Below are positions 41,801-49,600 of a stretch of DNA of 64,000 bases, piece by piece; within the stretch, counting starts at the first letter, position 1; each line of letters opens with the position of its first letter. The notes beneath the pieces were generated by a model. That model ran no database searches. It was not told the origin of the DNA and saw only the letters and a list, made by a program, of their open reading frames with translations. This DNA comes from Daedaleopsis sinensis (taxonomy: Eukaryota > Basidiomycota > Agaricomycetes > Polyporales > Polyporaceae), in the NCBI GenBank assembly GCA_033807695.1, contig CM066304.1, positions 1,550,001 to 1,614,000 on the forward strand, in the 5' to 3' direction. The translations under genes were made by a program, and so were the position numbers.

Positions 41801-42677
41801 ATTCAATCGCATGGTCATACGGCCTTCGTTCGGGAAGAGTAGAGAACGTCGATTCGTCAAAGACGTCTCGGAAATCTCGATACTGCTCAGGGACTGTTTC
41901 CTCGAACGTTTTCTTGGCTTTGGCCGTATTCTGCTCGATAGCGATTTCCATTGCAACCGAGGTCTTTGCACGTACATGGACGGTACGCGAGTCACACCAT
42001 GACTTAGTGTTAACCATGAAAACACGCTCTCCGGGGTTCACGACATGCTGGCAGGTACTCGGGCAGCGACGGAAGTCAAGAATCTTAGACTTCCAATCGA
42101 TCGTGGGATTATGGTGTTCGATCCACTCGTGGCCCAGGAAGACGTCCGACTTGCCGAGGTCTGTGACCAGGAATGGGATGCGCTCCCGGTGATCTCCGAT
42201 CTGCAGGTCGACTTCGACATAGTGTGTGATCCGTCCCCCTATGTTTGGTGTCCCGTCGGCGTTGAAGACGTCGATAGGCTGATCGAAAGGCTTAGGCGTG
42301 AGACCTGCTTTGAGGACGAAGTTTCGATGCATACACGATCCGGTGCAGCCGGTGTCGAGGAGCGCTTTGATGTCATAGGTGCGCAGGGTCTCGATGTTTG
42401 TGATCATGGCCGGGACGTCGAACTGCCGTTTTCCACCTGTGCCACGGACTGCTCGGAAGTACTTAGGCCCGTAGGGCATGATCGGGATGGCGTTAACTGG
42501 TTTGGATTTTGGTTCCTCCGCACAAGGATATTTTTCGATTTTTTTGTTATTTTTGGAAGAGGAATTAAGCACCGATTCACGTCGGCCGCGCTCCTTGCTA
42601 GGAGACGCCTCTTCGGTAGATGTGATAGATACAGGAATAGGGTCCGATGACGATAACGGGGCGATAAAGGTAGGCAT
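38811..42677 (-). CDS. pol: Gypsy Pol polyprotein (PR-RT-RH-IN-chromodomain)
   Basis: 1288 aa in one open frame, so probably functional. Order of parts: aspartic protease near residue 108 (LLDTGCTGS); reverse transcriptase with YLDDIIIL near 451; the connection region FLGFANFYRRFIKDFSK; RNase H with VECDASNYAVGAELSQ; integrase zinc-binding module near 800-850 (H-H-D-S-I-S-A-G-H-P then C-H-T-C); the DDE core with SMDYMTDLPL and WSDRGPTLASSF; and a C-terminal chromodomain near 1160-1215 (WYFVQWVGLPRSERQWVE), which marks a chromovirus and in the family directs integration to modified chromatin. It lies 86 bp downstream of the gag stop and in a different frame, so it is expressed by frameshift, reinitiation or a separate mechanism not visible here. 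Confidence 0.96.
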   Translation of the reverse strand: MPTFIAPLSSSDPIPVSITSTEEASPSKERGRRESVLNSSSKNNKKIEKYPCAEEPKSKPVNAIPIMPYGPKYFRAVRGTGGKRQFDVPAMITNIETLRTYDIKALLDTGCTGSCMHRNFVLKAGLTPKPFDQPIDVFNADGTPNIGGRITHYVEVDLQIGDHRERIPFLVTDLGKSDVFLGHEWIEHHNPTIDWKSKILDFRRCPSTCQHVVNPGERVFMVNTKSWCDSRTVHVRAKTSVAMEIAIEQNTAKAKKTFEETVPEQYRDFRDVFDESTFSTLPERRPYDHAIELTEDAKPYCGKIYPMTLDEQDALDVFLEEQLSTGRIRPSKSPWGAPFFFVKKKDGKLRPVQDYRKLNSMTKKNVYPLPLMSELLDRLKGAKYYTKLDIRWGYNNIRIKEGDEEKAAFITNRGLYEPLVMFFGLTNSPATFQTMMNEIFRDLILTGKVIVYLDDIIILSMDLAEHRKTVREVLQILREHRLTCKPEKCEFETQETEYLGHIISPGEIRMDPGKIRGVTDWPVPTCKRDVQSFLGFANFYRRFIKDFSKTASPLNRLTGLTEWMWGPEQQLAFEGIKKAITSAPVLAIPNDTDPFRVECDASNYAVGAELSQCQDGQWKPIAFLSQSLTPAQRGYEIWDREMLAVMLALQEWRHFLQSARQPFEIHNDHKNLEYFRKPQRLNPRQARWHTELANYHFTLSHKPGRSMGKPDALSRRADHMDSEVPQEDVIMLPEHWFNATHTVDGASELHDLCLKHVSLYDRSIVEKLGQSEDLESAEDGLIYRRGKLVVPNHTELRGRVIAAHHDSISAGHPGAVKTQDMIMRSYWWPSIRKDVRKYVAGCHTCQRVKIDRQPRAAPLHPNPIPTRNWQYVSMDYMTDLPLCNGHDAILVFVCMKSKDYIAIPCSKTLDSEGQANLFIEHVYAQHGLPERVWSDRGPTLASSFTTELYRKLGVKTNTSTAFHPQTDGQTERMNQEIQTYLRIFVNHRQDDWVHWLPLAAFAYRNRVHSSTGFSPFYMTHGYHPFTGVETKQDLVNESAIQFADRMKRIGEQASEALTVAQDAMKRHYDKHRKEAHDYKVGDFVLLDSFHIRTDRPKKKFEDKRFGPFQIIEKVGASAYRLKLPAKWKALHNVFNEVLLTPYRPSEFPNQTKPALNLPDILDSDKQVEEILDSKFLRKKLWYFVQWVGLPRSERQWVERSMLIKDERVKKLISEFHKVTPNAPRYHVTIPARQDARFLLTTYDKDDRQIVYDTDDWNYWTLKYEQWKSRCPDGIQPVVSQLVRALVFS

Positions 42678-42763
42678 AGTGGTGGGAGAGAGAATCGGTA
42701 TCGTACAATCTGCGTTACTGGATTCGAGTACATAAGAAAAGTCCGTATCAGATCTACGTGCGG

Positions 42764-44320
42764 CTAGAACTGATTGTCCTGAAAAACCGAAACAATGGGC
42801 TCGTTGCTCGAATCCGAAATGTCCTCCTGCTCCTGCTGCTCAGCTCCGATCTCCGGTACAACCTGTTCCATGAAGTCCTGCAGGTCCTCGACGATGTACT
42901 GCCGAATCTCATCTAAGAACGGCTCACGTTGACCAGGAACTTCCCATCGACGCATGCGCTGCGCATCCGTGCCGGTGCGGTTCGGGACATGCCATCTATC
43001 TCCGCACGTGCCCTTCTCCGACTGCTTGGCACCACACTTCCGGCATGGTCTAGCGCGGAAGGTGTCGATGTCCATCGGCTGTCCTCGACCTCCGTAGACG
43101 GTACCGGTTCCAGTACGACGATCACTGGTTGGTTGAGCCTGATATACAGGCTGCTGCGGTGCGGGAGGTGCATAGTACTGATAGCGCGCAGGTGGGGGTC
43201 CCGGCGGAGGAGCGTATGCCATAGGGGGCGCTGCGTAGTACTGAGGAGGTCGTGGAGCGCGGGGAGGTGGTTGCTGCTGCTGTTGTTGCCGTGATCGTCC
43301 GTAAAGACGCTGATGAATGTGATGCTGTTTAGAGAGTGCCGTAATGCGATTTTTCCACTTGAGATAGGTGTCCGGCACGGTCTCGTTAGCGTAGATCATC
43401 TGCACGAGATCCATAGGCAGGGCGAGTTCCAGCTTGTGGCGCATGTACGGGGTGTCACGCTGCGTATTCATGCCGGCACGTGTCGTTAAGTCCTCCCATT
43501 CTGCGAAGAAGTCCTCGGCCGTCTTGTTTCCCATGCGAATGTGATCGAGGGTGCTGACCGCATCGTACTCGTCAGTAGGGGATTTGAAACGACTATCGAG
43601 CTTCGACCAGAACGTGTCCATGTCGGCGATCCTCGTAAGCCAGGTACCGTTCACAAAGTTGGTTTCCACAAAGTTCTTCTTCCAAGTCATCAGACGCGGG
43701 GACCGGATGTAGGAAAGAACGAGCCGGATTGCATCATCTGTTCCCATACCGGCCACGTAGACCTGGAGTAGATACTTCCAGGCGTTATACGCGTCTGGGG
43801 ATCCATCGAAGGGTTCTGGATCGGCGACTTTGGGCGCGGAGGCTCGGATGACGTGTTGGCGTTGGAAGAGGTTCGTGAAGAAGGTTTTCGCGTCTTGGTC
43901 GAGCGAGAACGCCGGTTGCGGTGCTGTCCCCATTCTGGTATGAGGTTGGGATGAGGAGCTCGAAGAGGAGTGTTGGGTAGCTGTGCTGGACGACGAGGAA
44001 GAGGATACGGATCGGTTGGACGGGCCGGGAGCTCGAGCTTGTGGGAGGGGAAGGGCTTCTTGAAGCGGGGTGAGATCGAAAGCGCTTCCGGTGAGGTGAG
44101 CGTCGACTTGCGCTTGAGTGGGAGTGAGAGAACCGGGGTCAAAGAAGGGGAGTGCGTCGGTAGGGATTGGTGCTGGGGGATGGATGAGGCGGATGATATC
44201 GTTTTCGGGGATTGGTTCAGGTGGCACGCAGTTCTCGAATCGAAGTGGGCAAGGTTGTTCCTGGCAGCGGGTAACGGAGTCGTCACTTTCGTTGAAGCTA
44301 TAGTCGTCCCACTGATCTGA
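42764..44320 (-). CDS. gag: Gypsy Gag polyprotein, N-terminus unresolved
   Basis: Capsid-like helices occur around SPDAYNAWKYLLQVYVAGMG and FFAEWEDLTTRAG. There is a Pro/Gln/Tyr-rich linker and a Cys-His stretch (CRKCGAKQSEKGTCGDRWH) that is a variant zinc knuckle, then an acidic tail ending at 42764. The frame is open upstream past the first GTG at 44227 and reads back through a Cys-rich patch (CQEQPCPLRFENCVPP at about 44264-44217) and an acidic segment, but I find no ATG in it. An ATG at 44454 opens another frame. So either a short 5' exon is spliced on or translation starts at a non-AUG codon. The Cys patch closely resembles one in the copia element. Confidence 0.85.
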   Translation of the reverse strand, partial: SDQWDDYSFNESDDSVTRCQEQPCPLRFENCVPPEPIPENDIIRLIHPPAPIPTDALPFFDPGSLTPTQAQVDAHLTGSAFDLTPLQEALPLPQARAPGPSNRSVSSSSSSSTATQHSSSSSSSQPHTRMGTAPQPAFSLDQDAKTFFTNLFQRQHVIRASAPKVADPEPFDGSPDAYNAWKYLLQVYVAGMGTDDAIRLVLSYIRSPRLMTWKKNFVETNFVNGTWLTRIADMDTFWSKLDSRFKSPTDEYDAVSTLDHIRMGNKTAEDFFAEWEDLTTRAGMNTQRDTPYMRHKLELALPMDLVQMIYANETVPDTYLKWKNRITALSKQHHIHQRLYGRSRQQQQQQPPPRAPRPPQYYAAPPMAYAPPPGPPPARYQYYAPPAPQQPVYQAQPTSDRRTGTGTVYGGRGQPMDIDTFRARPCRKCGAKQSEKGTCGDRWHVPNRTGTDAQRMRRWEVPGQREPFLDEIRQYIVEDLQDFMEQVVPEIGAEQQEQEDISDSSNEPIVSVFQDNQF

Positions 44321-44888
44321 GATGGTTTGCCTTCCTTGGATATGTAAGCTCCCGGCGCAGGGATATCGGGTGTCTCCTTCCGTGATGTCTCTTGAAGCGC
44401 GTGGTCCCGCGCTTCGGTTTCGTATTCAAGGAGCAACGAGTCCCACTTGTCCATAAACTAAAGAAGGATGTGTAAACGTAAAGCAATCAAACACAGTCGA
44501 GATCACGAGGGCGTGTAAGGCCTGACGCACACCTACAAATGTTCTTGCGAACACCGGCGGTCGGAACTCGTGACTGCACAACCGATTTTACCGCGCCTGG
44601 CGAGGCGGAGTCTCTCGGACACGGTTGCCTAGAAGGCTGACTACCGCGTGTGTATGTAGGAAAGGGTAACACCGGAACGGAACGTACGGATACGGAGACG
44701 TATAGTACGCAGAGGGTCGAGGGTCTTGCTGCCGTGGGCTCGGCGCCCAGAGATCGAGGGTAGATGGGCGGGATGTGTGAAGGTCGGGGTGAAGGGGATG
44801 GTGGTGGGCGGGGTTGATGGTGATGGGGGAGAGGTGGAGACGTACGGGGTAGCACTGATGCAGCGCGCCCGTAGTCGAGAAGAGTGGT
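44321..44888. other. Gypsy 5' leader
   Basis: Untranslated leader between the primer site and gag. It contains competing short open frames (44454-43690 and 44486-44298 on the minus strand) that do not match Gag. Confidence 0.5.
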
Positions 44889-44899
44889 AGCTTCGGATT
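44889..44899 (-). other. Self-priming site of the gypsy element
   Basis: In sense orientation AATCCGAAGCT starts one nucleotide after the 5' LTR. It is exactly complementary to AGCTTCGGATT inside the LTR (44954-44964), which lies about 34 nt downstream of a TATAAAA box and so is the likely 5' end of the RNA. There is no tRNA-type TGG at the site. This is the arrangement of Tf1-type self-primed elements. Confidence 0.8.
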
Positions 44900-44900
44900 A

Positions 44901-45180
44901 TGATACGCCCTTGGCTAGGACGAAGACAGACTAGAGTTGGGTGACAATGTACCAATCCGAAGCTGGGGACTCTACCCCAGCATCCAGTGGCTTTTATATT
45001 GTAGAGGCCTGTCTACGAGAACAATAACACATGTAGAACAATAAGAACATGAGGCGTGCTACGGAAACCAAGCGGAAAGCACGGAGGCCCGTCGAGGGTC
45101 ACAGGACAATAGCTAAGACAATAACGAATGAAACAGGGTGGGAACGAGGATGAGGCGAGGTAGAACATGTGTTCGTAACA
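44901..45180 (-). repeat. 5' LTR of the gypsy element with promoter
   Basis: 280 bp. A sense TATA box (TATAAAAG, near 44991-44998) precedes the inferred transcription start at 44964. Confidence 0.95.
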
Positions 45181-45185
45181 GTGAC

Positions 45186-45495
45186 TACTACAGTTGAGTA
45201 CTACCCACAAACTCAGTGGCCAGTCTTTCGTAGTCTCCCCTAGGCAGACGATGAGGACCTATTGACGTGACTCGTGAGGGATGGACGGTCCTACAACAGT
45301 CTTTCGCCATACGCACGATCAAGTCGAATCAAATCTAGCATCACCTCTCTTATCACTTACTGTCATACTTACTACCATCATGGCCACATCTGCTATATGA
45401 TGGCAAACGCGAACATAGAGGTGAAAGGTGAGCCGCCTAGTACAACTTCACTAGACTAGTGCAGCTGCGCCAATGGTAAATTCGCGTTGGTGGCT
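45186..45495. other. Host sequence between the two retrotransposons
   Basis: 310 bp without a gene. It carries a copy of a dispersed repeat at 45275-45307, in inverted orientation relative to 1146-1196. Confidence 0.5.
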
Positions 45496-45500
45496 GTCGA

Positions 45501-46105
45501 TGTTGAACTTGTGGTTAGTTGTACAGATAGAAGCGTGTTAGACGCTATGGACACAGCCTCATACGATACTTCTCTCGGTTATCTCGGTTACCTTTTATCT
45601 CTCGTTCATTGTTCCCTATATAGCAACTCTTGTATTTTCATTACTTCTCTCCTTCATTTGTCGTTCTACGTCGCTACAGATCACTTCTCCGTGGTCAGAT
45701 GATCACTCCTTTATTCCTTATTTAGATATCTCTTTGTTTCTACTGAGTCAGCTACGCACAGCACGACTCAGCTCACTCCGTTCCTCATGAGTCAGCCTCG
45801 TACTGCCTGACTCATCTCGTCACATGTCTCTCCTCTAGTCGCTTACTCATGCTGCTCCTATACGGTATATAAGGAGGGACTCTTTGGCTCGGACTCCTCA
45901 GTCTTTTGCTCACTGACTGAGGAGTAAGTACACTCACCTACATATGCTCTCTTATGCTTTACTTACAAGTATCTACAGCGCCCTTCCGTGTGTCTCTAGG
46001 TACTTGCTCATCTATGCTATAGTCTTTTGCTCACTGACTGAGGACGCCCTTCCGTGTGTCTCTAGTCGTTGCGTCTCTTTGCCTTCACAGGTTCAGACTT
46101 CATCA
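45501..46105 (+). repeat. 5' LTR of the copia element
   Basis: 605 bp. A TATA box TATATAAG is at 45866-45873. The LTR has an internal duplication: AGTCTTTTGCTCACTGACTG occurs near 45900 and again near 46020, and GCCCTTCCGTGTGTCTCTAG near 45980 and 46045. Confidence 0.96.
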
Positions 46106-46125
46106 GGTTATGAGCCCTGCGCTCT
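46106..46125 (+). other. Primer-binding site of the copia element (half-tRNA-iMet)
   Basis: GGTTATGAGCCCTGCGC directly follows the LTR. GGTTATGAGCCC is complementary to the anticodon arm of initiator tRNA-Met (GGGCUCAUAACC), as in Drosophila copia and Ty5, which use a cleaved half-tRNA. Confidence 0.75.
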
Positions 46126-46603
46126 AATCTAGTTGCTAGTCGACATTCGCGCGCAAGTATCCGTCGACCCTCGCCCGTGCACTCCCTTCACTCTTCCCTC
46201 ACTCTTGACTGTGCCCGCCGACATTGCTACCAGGGGGACTTTTCTGCGCTCGTGACGCAGCCCTGAGTGCTTTTACCTAGCTCTACTAGTTGCTCGCTGT
46301 ACCAAACCCTTTGTGCTCTCGAGGCATACGGGTTCTTTTGCTATCCCTCAGCCAGGCCTCGCACTTGCGACTGCCAGCTGTTGACCCGGGGTGTCTATCA
46401 CCTTTGGACCGGAGGACAACCGTTTGGACCCTCCTTACGATAGTTTGTTTTGGTACTACAGTACTATAGTTCTTCTGGGCACAGTTGGCGACTTCTACAC
46501 TGGTTTGTTGGGGATACCGACTCTCTGACTTACTGGTTCACCTCAATAGGTGTTCATCTCTACGTCGTCCTTTGCACGAGGCACCTCAAACCATCGCGCT
46601 TCC
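46126..46603 (+). other. Copia 5' leader
   Basis: No gene. The gag-pol frame is closed by a TGA at about 46602 and contains no ATG immediately after it. Confidence 0.45.
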
Positions 46604-46625
46604 CTGAACCTTTCGCTTCGACATC

Positions 46626-49600
46626 GTGGATTGCCGTCACTTCTATCATCGGTATAACCACGTCTACAAGAGGGACGTCGCCTGGGACGAAGAAGACCAC
46701 GAGTTCTACGCTTGTGATAGTCAACCCTGTCCTAACCGTCTCAACGAAGTTGTTCCTCCTGATAACGTTGAGGAGCACGACAACTATACTGATCCTGAAG
46801 AAGGACAGGAGTGTCTCCCCATCTTATCAGACTCCTCAGACTCTTCCCCCTCTCATTCATCTCCTGACCCAGTTCAGATCCCTTTACCGGACTCTCCACC
46901 GGTAGATCCTACTCAAATTCCTCTTCCTGAAGAAACTTTCGACGAATTAACTCCATTAGTCGAAGTCACTCCTGCTCCACCTCCAACCGTCGCACCAACT
47001 CCTCTTCCAGCTCCTACCACTACTCTTCCACCTCTTCCTGCTTCCAACCTTCTTGCGGAAGTTCCTGACGACACTGGTTTTATCCTCTCGATTGCCATGT
47101 CTGAAGCCGGTCTCGAGAAGAACCTCCCGACTCTTCGTGGTCAGGAGGGTTATCGGGAATGGTCTCGTCAAATGATGGGCTATCTCCTGATGGTCGATGC
47201 ATGGGAGATCGTCAACGGCACGGAGACTACGCCTACCGATGCCAAGGAGCTTGCTGATTGGAAGAAACGAGATGCCCGAGCTCGTGGTATTCTCATGTAC
47301 AAGACGGACTCGGAGGTTGCGAAGATCTACGAAGGGAAGACCTCTTCCAAGGATATTTGGGATGCCCTCAAAACCACCTACGAGAAGACGGACTCTGGAC
47401 ATGCTTTCTCCAAGTTCGAGAAGTTGCTCAATACGCCTAGGTTTAGCGAGTCCAAGCCGATCGCTGACCAGGTGAACAGCTTCATCAGCGCTTTGAAGGA
47501 GCTCACTTCTACTGGTTCGAGCACCTCCATCGCTGAGCATCTCAAGGTTTACTGGTTGTTCTCTCGCATGCCTGATTCCTATCGCCCTGCCATCTCCACC
47601 ATTCTTCACACTACTGAGGAGAAGGCCTTGACTCTCGACAACGTCAAAGCGAAGTTGAAGGTTGAGGACTCTCTTCGGGAGACGTCTATTGGGCAGGCGA
47701 ACAAGATCGTCAAGTCGAAGGGCAAGTTCCCTCCTTGCAAGTGGTGCCAGGGTACGAATCATGACCCTAGTCGCTGCTTCAAGAAGTACCCTCACTTGAA
47801 GGACGAGTTCGATGCGAAGAAGAAGGGCAAGGGCAATAATTCTGGGAATAAGGGGAATGGACAGTCCGCTCAAACCGTTGCTGCTCCAGCCGGTCTCAAT
47901 GTATGCGTAGCTAATGCCTCGAGCAACACGATCTCGGCTTCTTACTATGTTGCGGCTCATACCGCTTCTGAGGGACATATTGCGACTCATTGGCTCATGG
48001 ACTCTGGTGCTTCTGAGCACATCACTGGTCAGTTCGACGATTTCATCAGCTTCACACCTTACAAGAGCCGGAAGTACTTCAACACTGCGAACAGCGGTGA
48101 CTCCGGGCAGGTGTACGGCGAAGGCGAGGGAATCATCCAAGCCCAAGCCGAAGTCGACGGTCAGCGTACCACTATCGAGCTCAAGAAAGTCTGCTATGTT
48201 CCGGCCGCAGGTCATCTTCGTTTGTTCTCGACTGGCGCCATTGAGAAAGCGGGCAGTTTCCTTTATCAAGGGGATGGAAGAATGAGCATCTTCACCTCAA
48301 AACCTGTTGGTCAGGTCGCATCAGGATCGACGATCACTGTCACTGGGAAGAAGGTCATCGAGGCCCGCCATCTTCCTAGTGTCAATCTTTACATCACTCA
48401 TTTGTGGATACCCGAGAAGAATCGCTCTGTTCAAGCGGTTCCTAAGTCTCTCCCTCACGATCTCGTTCACCAACGCTGGGGTCATCCTGGCAAGGAGGCC
48501 GTGACGCGTATTCCTAAGGCCGTTGAAGGGGTTCCCGATGTAGGACCCGCTTCGGACAAACCCTGCGACGGATGTGCGAAAGGCAAACAGCATCGTGCTC
48601 CGTTCCCTCCCTCTGACAAACGCTCTGAAGGTCCGTGCGATATGATCCACATGGATTTAGCCGGCCCGATGAGTACCTCGATTGGTGGTTATAACTACTT
48701 CTCTGCGTACGTCGACGACCATTCTGGACTAGCTGTTGCGACGTCCATGAAGAAGAAGTCAGATCAGATCACTGCCTTTAAGGACTTTAAGGCATGGGCT
48801 GAGACGCAGACTGGTCGTAAGATCAGAACCGTACGATCCGATCGAGGAGGGGAATACATGTCCGAAGAATTTCAGGCTTTGCTGCGCGAACAAGGGATTG
48901 AGCACGATAAAACTCTCCCTGGGACACCACAACAGAATGGACGTGCTGAGCGATGGATCCGTACGATTACTGAGAAGGCTTTGTGCATGCTTCACTTCGC
49001 TGGCCTTTCTCACGGATTCTGGAAACTTGCACTCGACGCCGCCGTTCATATCTACAATCGTCAACCTATGCGTCGCCTCAAATGGCAATGCCCCATTACC
49101 GTCTGGTCAGGAAAGAAGCCTGATGCTTCCTACTTCCGGGTATTTGGGTGTAAAGCCTACGTTCACGTGCAGAGACAACAAAGAGATGGGAAGCTCGACC
49201 CGAAGGCAGTCGAGATGATCTTTGTGGGCTATGAGCCAGGTTCCAAGGGGTATCGTCTATGGAACCCAGCCTCCCGTCAAGTCGAAGTCTCACGCGATGT
49301 AGTCTTCGACGAGACTGTCTTTCCTGCACGTAAGGACACCGGCAGTCGTCGTTCTACCCCCGACGACAGTCCATTTCCGAACCTCCGTGATTCAGAGGAG
49401 TCTGACGATCAAGTCGACGCTGATGATCCGGACCTTCCTATACCTCCTCCTCCTGACTCTCAAGATGACGAGCCTGCTCCAGTTCCTGCTCAACCTCAAC
49501 AACCACCGCCGCAAGCTCCGCCCGCTAATCCTCCTCCTGTAGTCCAAGCACCTCGTCCTGACCACCGTCGCCAACGACATCCTCCTGTCGCAGAACCCCC

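Larger units (their letters stand above)
38490..45185 (-). mobile_element. Full-length Ty3/gypsy chromovirus
   Basis: LTRs at 38495-38774 and 44901-45180 (280 bp each, no difference seen by eye, TGTTACG...CGTATCA in the sense orientation). The target duplication GTGAC lies at 38490-38494 and 45181-45185. Genes in sense order are gag then pol in another frame. Identical LTRs indicate recent insertion. The element runs on the minus strand. Confidence 0.97.

Noticed and set aside
42045..42650. 201-codon plus-strand frame.
   Set aside because: Antisense of the gypsy pol protease region.
44298..44486. Short frame starting MLYVYTSFF as the Gag start.
   Set aside because: It is in a different frame from the conserved Gag sequence and shows no Gag features.
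46956..48269. 437-codon minus-strand frame.
   Set aside because: Antisense of the copia Gag-Pol frame; no independent motif.
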